A DNA stretch of 45,192 nucleotides. Origin: Candidatus Anaerobiospirillum pullicola (GTDB lineage Bacteria > Pseudomonadota > Gammaproteobacteria > Enterobacterales > Succinivibrionaceae). Positions within the stretch are counted from its first letter, which is position 1; every line of letters starts with the position of its first letter. Under the pieces are notes generated by a model. It worked only from the letters and a program-made list of their open reading frames with translations, ran no database searches and was not told where the DNA came from. Below are positions 15,746 to 24,693 of the stretch, piece after piece. The position numbers were made by a program, and so were the translations under genes. The stretch spans positions 1 through 45,192 of the forward strand of contig JAHLFE010000092.1 of the NCBI GenBank assembly GCA_018884035.1, given 5' to 3'.

Positions 15746-16828
15746 ATGTTTATCCTGCTTGCTGATTGGCTCTCTCAGTTTGAGCCAAGCTTTCGGGTCT
15801 TTGAGTACCTAACCTTTCGTGCCGTCTGCGCCATGCTCACAGCGCTTGTCCTCTCCTTATGGTTCGGGCCTAAGACCATTGAAAAGCTGCAAATACTGCA
15901 TTTTGGTCAGGTAGTGCGCAAAGACGGCCCAGAGAGCCATTTAAAAAAGCAAGGCACCCCAACCATGGGTGGCATCTTAATTAACTCCACCATCGTGCTC
16001 ACGATGCTTTTGTGGTGTCGCCTCGATAACATTTACGTGTGGTACACCATCGCCACCGTGATCGGCTACGGCCTCATTGGCTTTGCCGATGACTACCTCA
16101 AGATCGTGCGCAAAGACCCACACGGCTTAAGAGCCAAATACAAGTACTTTTGGCAATCAGCACTGGCTTTAGGCTTAGGCTGCTGCATTTACGGCTTTGC
16201 CCAGTCTCCTGCCGAAACGACCTTAGTGGTGCCGTTTTTCAAGGAGTTCATGCCTGATATTGGTTTCCTCATCATTCCTCTGACTTACTTTGTGATCACC
16301 GGCTCCTCCAATGCCGTAAACCTCACCGACGGCTTAGACGGTTTAGCCATTCTTATCACCATCTCGGTGGCAGCTGGATTAGGCATTATTGCGTGGGCTA
16401 CCTCAAATTACTACTTTGCTAATTACCTCTATATCCCTCACGTACCACTGGCAGCGGAGCTAGTGATTGCCTGTGTGGCGATCATTGGTGCGGGCTTAGG
16501 CTTTTTATGGTTTAACACTTACCCTGCCGAGATCTTTATGGGTGATGTGGGCTCGCTGGCCTTAGGTGCGACCTTAGGCATCATTGCGGTGCTAATTCGT
16601 GAGGAGCTGCTCCTCTTTATCATGGGCGGCATCTTTGTCATGGAGACGCTGAGCGTGATCTTGCAGGTGGGCTCGTACCGCTTACGTGGCGTGCGTATTT
16701 TCCGCATGGCGCCCTTACACCACCACTTTGAAAAGGGCGGCTGGCCAGAGCCACGCGTGATTGTGCGCTTCTGGATTATCACCATTGTCTTAGTGCTTTT
16801 GGGCTTAGTGACCTTAAAGTTAAGGTAG
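15746..16828 (+). CDS. mraY: Phospho-MurNAc-pentapeptide transferase MraY
   Basis: MraY is an integral inner-membrane enzyme that moves phospho-MurNAc-pentapeptide from UDP to undecaprenyl phosphate, making lipid I. At 360 residues it has the same length as E. coli MraY. About ten membrane spans are visible, together with the family motifs [31 protein letters not shown] and the histidine loop [13 protein letters not shown]. The start at 15746 has a good GAGGAG seven bases upstream. Unlike the cytoplasmic Mur ligases around it, it carries no added tail or insertion. Confidence 0.98.
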   Translation: MFILLADWLSQFEPSFRVFEYLTFRAVCAMLTALVLSLWFGPKTIEKLQILHFGQVVRKDGPESHLKKQGTPTMGGILINSTIVLTMLLWCRLDNIYVWYTIATVIGYGLIGFADDYLKIVRKDPHGLRAKYKYFWQSALALGLGCCIYGFAQSPAETTLVVPFFKEFMPDIGFLIIPLTYFVITGSSNAVNLTDGLDGLAILITISVAAGLGIIAWATSNYYFANYLYIPHVPLAAELVIACVAIIGAGLGFLWFNTYPAEIFMGDVGSLALGATLGIIAVLIREELLLFIMGGIFVMETLSVILQVGSYRLRGVRIFRMAPLHHHFEKGGWPEPRVIVRFWIITIVLVLLGLVTLKLR

Positions 16829-17296
16829 TAAGCAGAGCGTGACAGCGCGATCGCTAAGGAAAGAGTGAGTTAATAAGTGACGGATGTAGTGGTGCGAGGT
16901 TGCAACGTCCCACCTCGAGATAAAAGGTGCAAGCGAGCCTGAGCCTATCTTGAGATGGGCATGCATGCGTGCCTTAAATTCCGTCATTTATTAAGTCAGT
17001 CATTCCTAGAGCTATTAAGCGCTAGCAGCTAGGCGTCTGCTGACATGGGCCGCTGTTACCCACAGGGAAAAACAGCAAAGAGTGCCTTACGTCTGCGGTA
17101 AACTTAGCTCTCACGCCTTCCTTTTTTCCACTCAGCCAAAAGACTTCTCCCCCACTTCGCCCACTCCGCACCACTGACACTTCGTAGTGCAGGTAAGATA
17201 TGCGTAGCCATCCCTCGGGGGCGCAGTAAGTTGCAGTACGCGCTTTGCTGCCTCTATCGTGTTTTTGCGGTGGCGCGCAAGGTTGAAAACACTATT
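16829..17296. other. mraY-murD spacer
   Basis: A 468-bp spacer holding copy B of the nested-palindrome element and about 290 bp in which I see no gene or clear promoter. The murD frame is open upstream to 17231, but the MurD family N-terminus begins at 17297. Confidence 0.5.
16854..17009 (+). repeat. MITE-like nested palindrome, copy B
   Basis: About 156 bp. The left arm AAGAGTGAGTTAATAAGTGA...CGG is the near-complement of the right arm CCGTCATTTATTAAGTCAGT...CATTCCTAG. The inner inverted repeat is CCCACCTCGAGAT (16909-16921) against ATCTTGAGATGGG (16947-16959). The loop AAAAGGTGCAAGCGAGCCTG closely matches copy C. It has no coding capacity and no obvious target-site duplication. Confidence 0.8.
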
Positions 17297-19186
17297 ATGA
17301 ACAATAGACTGCAAGGTAAAAAGATCGCCGTCATCGGCTTGGGCATCTCGAATATCGCCGTAGTAACTTACCTGCTCAAGCAAGATTTAAAGAAGCTCTC
17401 CATCTTTGATACCCGCACCAATCCTCCTTACGCCGAAGAAGTGCCAGGCGGTATCGACTTTAACTTAGGCCCCCTCGATGGTGAGCTCTTAAAGACTTAT
17501 GACATGCTGGTCGTAAGTCCTGGCCTCTCGATTAACAAGCCAGAGCTTAAGGCCGCTGCTGACGCCGGTGTCGAAATCGTTGGTGACATCGAGCTCTTTG
17601 CCAGCGAAGTCAATGTCCCTGTCGTGGGTATTACCGGCTCTAATGGTAAGTCCACTGTGACCGCCTTAGTAGGTTACATGTTGGAAAAGGCAGGTGTGCG
17701 CACTGCCATTGGCGCTAACTTCGGTAACGCCGTCTTTGATATCCTCTCCGATAGCGTTGAGACCTACGTGTTAGAGCTGTCGAGCTTTGAGCTAGAGACC
17801 ACCAAGAGCCTGCACTTAAAGGCGGGTGTGATCTTAAATGTCTCTGAGGATCACTTAGATCGCTACGAAGGCAGCATTGAGGCCTATACCGAAGCTAAGC
17901 ACCGCATTTTCCAGCATTGCGATCACATCATCGTCAATCGCGACGATCCACGCACCTATCCACATCAACCAGAGAATCGTGCCCACATCTTTGCTAGCTT
18001 CGGCTTAGATAACGATCCTAACGAGTACAGCCGTGAGGAGACGGATACCACCACCTATCTGTGCGTTAAGGGCCAGAGAGTGTTGGATGTGCGCGACCTC
18101 TTTATTTATGGCAAGCACAATGAGCTCAATGCTTTAGCGGCGATGGCCTTAGCTGACGCTATGGGCGTGCCGCGTGAGGTACAGGTGCAGGCCTTAAAGA
18201 CCTTCTACGGCCTTGAGCACCGCTGCCAGTTAGTGCGCATCTTAGATGGTGTCTCTTTCTACAATGACTCCAAGGCTACCAATGTGGCTTCAGCAGAGGC
18301 TGCTATTACGGGCTTAGCTGACCGTCATAAGGACGGTATTATCCTGCTTGCCGGTGGTATTGGTAAGGGGCAGGACTTTACGCCATTAAAGCGTTTCTTT
18401 GGTCATGAGGTGGTTAAGGCTTACTGCTTTGGCCGTGATGCCGAGAAGATCATTGCGTTAGATAAAAGCCGCTGCGAGGGCGTGCTGAATATGCGTCAGG
18501 CTATTCGCAAGGCTTTTGCGGAGGCCAAGCCTGGGCAGGCCATTTTATTAAGCCCAGCTTGTTCGTCCTTTGATCAGTTCAAGGGCTTTGATGAGCGTGG
18601 CCGCGTCTTTGTGAACCTCGTTAACAACCTGACTTCCATTGTGGAGGTTCCGGTGCGTAAGGCGCCTGCGTTTACCTTTGATGGCAAGGTAAAGACTGAG
18701 GATGAGGTGAATGCGTCCTTAGACAATGCTGTTGAGGCTTCGGGTTTAACACCAGTGGTAGAAGAGGCTGTGGCTGTTGACTCTTTTGATCTTCCAGCGG
18801 GTGATCCCGTGCCTGCCGAAGAGCGCGAGATGGCGCAGGAGCTAAAGGCTGAGGCCGAGGCGGAGACCAAGCCTGATGCGCTGTTTGCGGGCGTGCACGT
18901 GGTGGCAACGAATAAGGATATGATTGCTGCTTCTGCTGCTAAGTCTGCTGAAGCTGCGACTGCTGAGGCGGCCCCTGCGACTAAAGTTGAGGCTGCTCCA
19001 GCGGCCAAGGCAGAAGTTGCACCACAGGCAGCGGCTCATGCCAAGGCAGCGGCTCATGCCAAGGCTGCAGCTCCTGCTAAGGCTGCCACTCCTGCCAATC
19101 CTGCCACTCATGCCACTCCAGCTGCCAAGAATGGCAGCCGTGCTAAGAGCACTGCTAAGACCAAGGCTAAGGGTGTAAAGCACTAA
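17297..19186 (+). CDS. murD: UDP-MurNAc-Ala-D-Glu ligase MurD with long Ala/Lys-rich tail
   Basis: MurD adds D-glutamate to UDP-MurNAc-L-Ala in the cytoplasm. The start at 17297 (MNNRLQGKKIAVIGLG) is chosen because the Rossmann-like N-terminus begins there. The ATP loop GITGSNGKST is at 111-120, and the C-terminal domain ends with SFDQFKGFDERGRVF at about 421-435. The catalytic core is complete by about residue 445, the usual full length (~440). A tail of about 184 residues follows. Its first half is acidic and mixed (VEEAVAVDSFDLPAGDPVPA), and its second half is Ala/Lys/Pro-rich with tandem HAKAAAHAKAAAPAKAATPA-type repeats ending in basic KAKGVKH, reminiscent of histone-H1-like sequence. 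The tail is in frame and open. Its role is unknown, but similar additions occur on MurE and FtsI in the same cluster. Confidence 0.95.
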   Translation: MNNRLQGKKIAVIGLGISNIAVVTYLLKQDLKKLSIFDTRTNPPYAEEVPGGIDFNLGPLDGELLKTYDMLVVSPGLSINKPELKAAADAGVEIVGDIELFASEVNVPVVGITGSNGKSTVTALVGYMLEKAGVRTAIGANFGNAVFDILSDSVETYVLELSSFELETTKSLHLKAGVILNVSEDHLDRYEGSIEAYTEAKHRIFQHCDHIIVNRDDPRTYPHQPENRAHIFASFGLDNDPNEYSREETDTTTYLCVKGQRVLDVRDLFIYGKHNELNALAAMALADAMGVPREVQVQALKTFYGLEHRCQLVRILDGVSFYNDSKATNVASAEAAITGLADRHKDGIILLAGGIGKGQDFTPLKRFFGHEVVKAYCFGRDAEKIIALDKSRCEGVLNMRQAIRKAFAEAKPGQAILLSPACSSFDQFKGFDERGRVFVNLVNNLTSIVEVPVRKAPAFTFDGKVKTEDEVNASLDNAVEASGLTPVVEEAVAVDSFDLPAGDPVPAEEREMAQELKAEAEAETKPDALFAGVHVVATNKDMIAASAAKSAEAATAEAAPATKVEAAPAAKAEVAPQAAAHAKAAAHAKAAAPAKAATPANPATHATPAAKNGSRAKSTAKTKAKGVKH

Positions 19187-19735
19187 GCTGGGGTAGGGGC
19201 GCGACGCCAGAGGCGTCTTACTTTAAGAGGGATCATGAGGGAGTGGTGCCTCTTGGAGTAGGAGGCTAAGCCACAGGCATGGGCGCTGTGACCTCAAGAT
19301 AGCTACTCCATAGGCCCTTTACTCCGAAAGGGGCATTAGTGGCTCCTCTTGGAGTGGACTGTGGCCAGAGCGGTGCCTGAGGCACCTTACTTTAAGAGGG
19401 ATCATTAAGGAGTGGTGCCTCTTGTAGTAGGCTGCTGCTGCTGCTGCTTCTCTGGTGTGGGCGCTGTGACCTCAAGATAGCTACTCCATAGGCCCTTTAC
19501 TCCGAAAGGGGCATTAGTGGCTCCTCTTGGAGTGGCCTCTGGCCAGCGGTGAAGCTTGCTTCCCCTCATGGTAAGCGCGGCGCTAGCGCGCCTTACCTCA
19601 AGGTGAGTCTTAGCTCCCCTTCTGAGCCGCCGCTCAAAACCGCGCCCCAAAACACCACTTTTTTAGACCTCATACAGGCCCACGCGTATGCTCGCAGCAG
19701 ATAGCTCTGTCACCACCAAGATTGAGGATTCGCGC
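19187..19735. other. murD-ftsW spacer
   Basis: A 549-bp spacer dominated by a two-unit tandem repeat (listed separately), including a CTG run near 19432-19448 in the second unit. No gene seen. The ftsW frame is open back to 19688, but the ribosome site favours 19736. Confidence 0.5.
19217..19550 (+). repeat. Tandem repeat, two units of about 169 bp
   Basis: The units start at 19217 and 19386 with CTTACTTTAAGAGGGATCAT and share long identical blocks, for example CTCAAGATAGCTACTCCATA and GGGGCATTAGTGGCTCCTCT. The second unit contains a (CTG)n expansion. A further degenerate half-unit (CCTTACCTCAAGGTGAG) follows near 19591. Confidence 0.85.
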
Positions 19736-20887
19736 ATGTTCAAGATCGACCTCAAAGCCCGCCATGTAGCCGCCTTGGATCGCACCCTCATCGTGGTCTC
19801 TCTGCTGCTTCTGCTCATCTCCATCGTTCTCATCTCTTCTGCCTCTGTCCAAGAGGCCTATACCTCCACCGGCGACCAGTATTATTACTTAAAGCGCCAA
19901 TTAATCTTTACTGGTGTGGCCGTGACGTGGGGCCTTATCATGACCACGATCCCCTCTAAAACGTGGTTTAACATCTCCGTGCCCCTCATGGGCATCTCCC
20001 TTTTTCTGCTGATTCTCGTGCTGATCATCGGTCGTGAGGTTAACGAGGCTAAACGCTGGATCGCTTTTGGCCCTATCAACCTCCAGCCAGCCGAGCTCTT
20101 AAAGCTCTTTTGGATCATCTACTTTTCAAGTTACACCTCCCGCAAGATCGAGATGCTGCACAATAAGGTCTGGGGCTTCTTTAAGCCAATGGGCTTTATT
20201 GCCGTCATCGCTTTTTTACTCTTAATGCAGCCAGACTTTGGCTCCCTCGTCGTTGTCACCGCCATTACCTATGGCATCCTCTTTGTGGCCGGAGCTGGTC
20301 TTTTAAAGTACATCCTCACCTTAAGCGTGATCGGCGGCATTGGCGCTTTAATCGTGTGGTTCCAGCCATACCGCTTAGCCCGTGTGACCTCTTTCCTTGA
20401 TCCGTGGCAGGATCGCTTTGGCTCAGGCTACCAGCTCACCCAGTCTCTGATGGCCTTTGGTCGTGGTGGCCTTACCGGTGAGGGCATCGGTAACTCCATT
20501 CAAAAGCTCGGTTATCTTCCTGAGGCGCATACCGACTTTGTAATGGCCATTATGGGCGAAGAGTGCGGCTTTTTGGGCGTGTGCTTTGTTATCGCTTTGG
20601 AGTTTGTCATCATCTCCAAGGCGCTGATCTTATCTGCCAAGATCTTGCGGCAGCGCTCGCAATTTCAGGGTTATTTGGCCTTTGGTATCGGCATGTTCTT
20701 CTGCCTGCAAACGGTGATTAACATTGGTGCCGCTTCAGGTGGCTTGCCAACAAAGGGCTTAACCCTGCCTTTGATTTCCTATGGTGGCTCGTCGCTTATC
20801 GTGTGTATGTGGGCTTTAGGTATCTTGCTGCGCATTGACTTTGAGTGGCGACATCAGCAGCTGGGTAAGCTCAAATACGACGACTAA
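19736..20887 (+). CDS. ftsW: Septal peptidoglycan polymerase FtsW (SEDS)
   Basis: FtsW is the SEDS glycosyltransferase that polymerises lipid II at the septum with FtsI. I start at 19736 (MFKIDLKARHVAALDR) because GAGG lies eight bases upstream; an upstream ATG at 19688 would add 16 residues. At 383 residues it is slightly shorter than the E. coli protein. About ten membrane spans are visible. SEDS signatures are AKRWIAFGPINLQPAELLKL, the DPWQDRFGSGYQLTQSL loop, EAHTDFVMAIMGEE with the catalytic Asp, and GLPTKGLTLPLISYGGSS near the C-terminus, all as in FtsW rather than RodA given the neighbourhood. Confidence 0.96.
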   Translation: MFKIDLKARHVAALDRTLIVVSLLLLLISIVLISSASVQEAYTSTGDQYYYLKRQLIFTGVAVTWGLIMTTIPSKTWFNISVPLMGISLFLLILVLIIGREVNEAKRWIAFGPINLQPAELLKLFWIIYFSSYTSRKIEMLHNKVWGFFKPMGFIAVIAFLLLMQPDFGSLVVVTAITYGILFVAGAGLLKYILTLSVIGGIGALIVWFQPYRLARVTSFLDPWQDRFGSGYQLTQSLMAFGRGGLTGEGIGNSIQKLGYLPEAHTDFVMAIMGEECGFLGVCFVIALEFVIISKALILSAKILRQRSQFQGYLAFGIGMFFCLQTVINIGAASGGLPTKGLTLPLISYGGSSLIVCMWALGILLRIDFEWRHQQLGKLKYDD

Positions 20888-21161
20888 GTACGCTGCGGTG
20901 AGACATAAGTGCAGGGGAAGGAGTAATCTCATAAATGACGGAAGAGGGGAGGCGTGATGGCAAATACACATCTCGAGATGAATGGTGCAAGTGAGTCTAA
21001 GCCTACCTGAGGACGGAGCACCATGATTACCCTAAAGGCCGTCATCTATTAAGTAAGTCGTTCCATGGCACCATTAGGCAGCAGCCCCTGCGCGGGGGAA
21101 GCTGAGCGCAGCACTTAAGGTAGTGTGGCTCGTAAGCACTGTCTGGTTAGAGGTAAGGACA
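20888..21161. other. ftsW-murG spacer
   Basis: 274 bp, more than half of it copy C of the nested-palindrome element. No gene or clear promoter seen. Confidence 0.5.
20914..21068 (+). repeat. MITE-like nested palindrome, copy C
   Basis: About 155 bp. The left arm GGAAGGAGTAATCTCATAAA...TGACGG pairs with the right arm CCGTCATCTATTAAGTAAGT...CGTTCC. The core (CATCTCGAGATGAATGGTGC, AAGTGAGTCTAAGCCTA) aligns with copy B with few mismatches. It has the same orientation as B and is opposite to A. Confidence 0.75.
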
Positions 21162-22238
21162 ATGAGTGAGCGTCAGCTCAAAGTTTTAGTCATGGCTGGA
21201 GGCACAGGCGGTCACGTCTTTCCTGCACTGGCTATCGTCAAGGAATTACAGCAACGGGGGCACTCCGTGGAGTGGTTGGGTACCCGTGGCCGCATCGAAG
21301 AGCGCTTGATTCCCCAAGAGGGCATCACCATTCACTACATCGATGTCAAAGGTGTGCGCCGTAACGGCATCAAGTCGCTGCTGACTGCTCCTTTTATGGT
21401 GGCTCATGCTATTTGGCAGGCCCGTCGTGTCATGAAGAGCTTTAGCCCTGATGTGGTGATCGGCTTTGGTGGTTATGCCTCCGGACCTGGTGGCATGGCC
21501 GCTTACTTAAGCGGTATTCCTCTCTTGCTGCACGAGCAAAATGCCGCTGCGGGTATGACTAACCGCATCCTTGCTCGCTTTGCCAGTAAGATCCTCTTAG
21601 GTGTCGGTCAGGCTTTTACAGGGCCAAAGGTCAAGGCGGTGGGCAATCCTATTCGTGCCGAGATCCTCAAGCTCTATGAGGAGCCACGTAACTTTGCCCA
21701 TGAGGATGGTAAGACCCGTATTCTCATTATTGGTGGCTCGTTAGGAGCGCAGGCGCTAAATGAGAAGATCCCACTGGGTTTAAAGCTCTTTGGCTCTGAT
21801 GAGATTAGCGTGGTGCATCAGTGCGGTCGCGGCAATGCCGATAAAACGGCGGCTTTATATGAGGGCGCTGCTTTTACGGTGGAGACCAGTGACTTTATTA
21901 CGGACATGGCATCGGCCTATCGGCATGCCGACCTCATCATTTGCCGTGCAGGCGCCTCGACGGTAAGTGAGCTGGGGGCAGCAAAGCTGCCTGCGATCCT
22001 AGTACCGTTGCCAACGGCGGTGGACGATCACCAGACAAAAAACGCTCTGACCTTAGTAAATGCTAAGGCAGGTGTGTTGCTGCCACAACAAGACATTACG
22101 CCAGAGAAGATTCACGAGATTGTCTCTAAGATGCGCGCGGTGGATAACCTCACGGCGATGTCACAGGCGTGTGCGGAGCAGGCGCAGCTTCATGCCACCA
22201 CAGAGGTGTGTGACATTGTGGAGGCCAGCGCAAAATAG
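21162..22238 (+). CDS. murG: Lipid II-forming GlcNAc transferase MurG
   Basis: MurG is a peripheral inner-membrane GT-B glycosyltransferase. It adds GlcNAc to lipid I on the cytoplasmic face, giving lipid II. The start at 21162 (MSERQLKVLVMAGGTGGHVF) is supported by GAGG eight bases upstream and gives 358 residues, the usual size. Motifs are the N-terminal GGTGGHVFPA loop, the HEQNAAAGMTNR segment, GGSLGAQALNEKIP, and the donor-site CRAGASTVSELGAAKLPAIL followed by DDHQTKNA. No tail or insertion. Confidence 0.97.
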   Translation: MSERQLKVLVMAGGTGGHVFPALAIVKELQQRGHSVEWLGTRGRIEERLIPQEGITIHYIDVKGVRRNGIKSLLTAPFMVAHAIWQARRVMKSFSPDVVIGFGGYASGPGGMAAYLSGIPLLLHEQNAAAGMTNRILARFASKILLGVGQAFTGPKVKAVGNPIRAEILKLYEEPRNFAHEDGKTRILIIGGSLGAQALNEKIPLGLKLFGSDEISVVHQCGRGNADKTAALYEGAAFTVETSDFITDMASAYRHADLIICRAGASTVSELGAAKLPAILVPLPTAVDDHQTKNALTLVNAKAGVLLPQQDITPEKIHEIVSKMRAVDNLTAMSQACAEQAQLHATTEVCDIVEASAK

Positions 22239-22643
22239 CGCGCTCTGCTAGCACCTTTACCTTGAGATAGCGGCGCTGGCGGCGCCGCTGGTTAATCTCA
22301 GTGAGGGTGTTAGGCTTTGCTTGCTTGTTTGCTATCCTGCCGCTTAACTTCCCCCGCTGCACCTCCCTGCCATCTGCCCGTTTGCTCGCGGCCTCTTTTC
22401 CTGCCTCTTCAACGCCCTGTCCCATTTGTGTTATGCTCACGAATTTGGCTGGGCATTTATGGTTAAACGCGATTTTTTGCCTGTTTATCTCTTCCCTCAC
22501 CGCCATCTTAGCAGCTCTTAGCTTAGCAGCTCTTAGCTTAGCAGCGCTTAGCTTAGCAGTGCTTCAGCGCTTAGCGTTAAGCTCAGAGGTGGTGAGTCCC
22601 ATGGTGCCTGTGGTTCTTTCGCGCTCGCTGGGCTGGACTTTTC
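22239..22643. other. murG-murC spacer
   Basis: 405 bp. It holds a GC-rich hairpin-prone stretch (GGCGCTGGCGGCGCC) near 22270 and a 15-bp tandem repeat at 22507-22567. A frame of 116 codons crosses the repeat and overlaps the start of murC, but I judge it spurious. Confidence 0.45.
22507..22567 (+). repeat. 15-bp tandem repeat, about four units
   Basis: CTTAGCAGCTCTTAG recurs at 22507, 22522 and 22537 (one change) and partly at 22552. It lies about 80 bp before murC. Confidence 0.85.
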
Positions 22644-24221
22644 ATGAATAAGTTTTTTAATTTTGCTCAAGTACCACACATGCACAAGGTACGGCGCATC
22701 CACTTTGTGGGTATTGGTGGCGCTGGTATGTGTGGCATCGCTGAAGTCCTGCACAACGAGGGCTATGTCGTCTCCGGCTCCGATATCGCCGAAAGCAAGG
22801 TCGTCCAGCGCTTACGTAGTCTGGGTATCACCGTCTACATTGGTCACCACGCCGAAAATGTCGTCGGTGCTAGTGTCGTGGTGGTCTCTTCGGCCATTCA
22901 CCGTGGCAACCCAGAAGTGGACACGGCCATGGAAATGCGTATTCCCGTCGTGCGGCGTGCGGAGATGCTAGGCGAGCTGATGCGCTATCGTTACGGCATC
23001 GCGGTGGCCGGTACCCATGGTAAGACTACTACCACCTCGCTGATTGCATCGATTTTTGGTGAGGCAGCGTTAGATCCAACTTTTGTGATTGGCGGCCTCT
23101 TAAACAGCGCCGGTACCAATGCCCGCTTAGGCACCAGCCGTTTCCTCATTGCCGAGGCTGACGAGTCTGATGCCTCCTTTCTCCATTTACAGCCTATGCT
23201 GACTGTGGTGACCAACATCGAGGCTGACCACCTTGAGACCTACCACAATGATTTTGCGCAGCTGACTGCGACCTTTGTGCAGTTCTTACACAATTTGCCT
23301 TTCTATGGTGTGGCGGTGGTCTGCATTGACGACCCAACCATTGAGCGCATCCTGCCACAGATTGGTCGCTCGACCATTACCTACGGTGTCAGTGACAAGG
23401 CTGACTTGCAAGTATGTGACTACATCCAAACGCAAGCGGCGTCGTTCTTTACGGTCAAGCGCAACCGCTTAGATGAGAATGGCAACAAGAAGCCAGACTT
23501 ACATGTGAAGTTAGCGCTGCCTGGCTTGCACATGGCTAAGAACGCGACAGCGGCTATTGCTGTGGCCTTAGAAGAGGGCATCGAAGAGCAGTACATCTTA
23601 AGTGCCTTAGAGCACTTTGAGGGTGTGGGCCGCCGTTTCCAGCGTTATGGCCGCTATCAGGCGCCTCATGGCGTGGTCAGCATTGTGGACGATTATGGTC
23701 ACCATCCATCGGAGGTGCTGGCTACGATTAAGGCGGTACGTGAGGGTTGGCCACATCGCCGCTTGGTCATGGTGTTCCAGCCTCATCGCTATACCCGTAC
23801 TCGCGATCTCTACGAGGACTTTGTCAAAGTACTGCAGCAGGTGGACGTGCTGATCTTAGTGGAGGTCTATGCTGCCGGTGAGGAAAAGATTGTGGGGGTC
23901 GATGGCCGTCACTTATGCCACTCAATTCGCTCGCAGGGCCGTATGGAGCCACACTTTGTGGAGACGGTCAATGAGGTACCAGCGCTGTTAGACAGTATCT
24001 GCCAAGAGGGCGATATCGTTCTGACGCAGGGCGCAGGTAACGTGGTGCAGGTAGCGGGCATGTTAAGTTCGCGCTGGCCAAAGGTCGCTTATGACCAGAA
24101 CCTAAGCTCACGTGCTTCCTCTCAGGGAGTGGCGTCGGGAGTGGCGTCAGGAGTGGCGTCAGGAGTGGCGTCAGGAGTGGCGTCTGTGGCGTCTAAAGAA
24201 ACGCACGCAGCTGACGACTAA
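22644..24221 (+). CDS. murC: UDP-MurNAc-L-alanine ligase MurC with GVAS-repeat tail
   Basis: MurC joins L-alanine to UDP-MurNAc, opening the cytoplasmic peptide-building series. Motifs are the N-terminal [17 protein letters not shown] loop, the ATP loop GTHGKTTTT (123-131), [11 protein letters not shown], and [10 protein letters not shown] followed by FQPHRYTRT. It has 525 residues against about 490 in E. coli. The excess is a C-terminal Ser/Gly/Val/Ala tail encoded by five tandem 12-bp units, followed by SKETHAADD. The start at 22644 gives an N-terminal leader similar in length to that of E. coli MurC; there is no strong ribosome site. In many gammaproteobacteria ddl follows murC directly, but here ftsQ follows after 472 bp. 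Confidence 0.96.
   Translation: MNKFFNFAQVPHMHKVRRIHFVGIGGAGMCGIAEVLHNEGYVVSGSDIAESKVVQRLRSLGITVYIGHHAENVVGASVVVVSSAIHRGNPEVDTAMEMRIPVVRRAEMLGELMRYRYGIAVAGTHGKTTTTSLIASIFGEAALDPTFVIGGLLNSAGTNARLGTSRFLIAEADESDASFLHLQPMLTVVTNIEADHLETYHNDFAQLTATFVQFLHNLPFYGVAVVCIDDPTIERILPQIGRSTITYGVSDKADLQVCDYIQTQAASFFTVKRNRLDENGNKKPDLHVKLALPGLHMAKNATAAIAVALEEGIEEQYILSALEHFEGVGRRFQRYGRYQAPHGVVSIVDDYGHHPSEVLATIKAVREGWPHRRLVMVFQPHRYTRTRDLYEDFVKVLQQVDVLILVEVYAAGEEKIVGVDGRHLCHSIRSQGRMEPHFVETVNEVPALLDSICQEGDIVLTQGAGNVVQVAGMLSSRWPKVAYDQNLSSRASSQGVASGVASGVASGVASGVASVASKETHAADD
24126..24185 (+). repeat. 12-bp coding minisatellite in murC, five units
   Basis: GGAGTGGCGTCA is repeated five times in phase and encodes Gly-Val-Ala-Ser repeats. 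A unit length divisible by three keeps murC in frame whatever the copy number. A related 10-bp unit occurs in tandem in a spacer at 39299-39338. Confidence 0.9.
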
Positions 24222-24693
24222 CGGCTGCAGCGAAGTCACAAACGCAGAGGGCTGGCTCACAGCGCCTGCCTCTTACAGCAGGTTGCTGTGACTCTTGGTA
24301 AGGGTAACAGGGGCCATTACCGCCCTTACGCAGAGAGGGAGTCTTAAGGCTACTCTAAGGGTGAGTAAGCAGTGCTCAGTGGCTGTTGCTGTTCCTCAAT
24401 ATAATGGCGCTACAGGCCGCCTTAACGCAGAGGCGCTAGCCACGGTCCCTCCTGCTGTAACTAACGCTACCAACTGCTGCTTTTAGCAGCACCTCCAAGC
24501 GCTTATTTCTCTCCTACTGCGCACGGCATAGAAAAGTGCACGCTGCCATGCTTTTGCGGCCCTGTGCTACAATTCGCCCCGTCTTTTTAGGTATGGAGAT
24601 AGCAACAGTAGACGGCCAAGATCTTTTAGGGTGCTGCTTAAGTCAGCAATGGCAAGGTAAGCCGGTGGGGCTTGTAACTTTAGGTGGGTTCAG
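24222..24693. other. murC-ftsQ spacer, no ddl
   Basis: 472 bp with no supported gene. GGTAAGGG and CTTACGCAGAGAGGG-type blocks recur loosely (24296, 24327, 24417). A candidate ftsQ promoter lies at 24565. Confidence 0.45.
24565..24573 (+). promoter_or_regulatory. Candidate extended -10 promoter for ftsQ
   Basis: TG-C-TACAAT lies about 120 bp upstream of ftsQ, with no clear -35. It would serve the ftsQ-ftsA unit. Confidence 0.4.

Noticed and set aside
13001..21068. Nested palindromes read as intrinsic terminators
   Set aside because: The hairpins are not followed by U-tracts, and the three copies share conserved loops and terminal repeats, which fits a repeat element better.
22301..22651. 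116-codon plus-strand frame with LAALSLAALSLAALSLA, resembling a small membrane protein
   Set aside because: The hydrophobic repeat is just the 15-bp tandem repeat read in frame. It has a non-ATG start, no ribosome site, and it overlaps the murC start out of frame.
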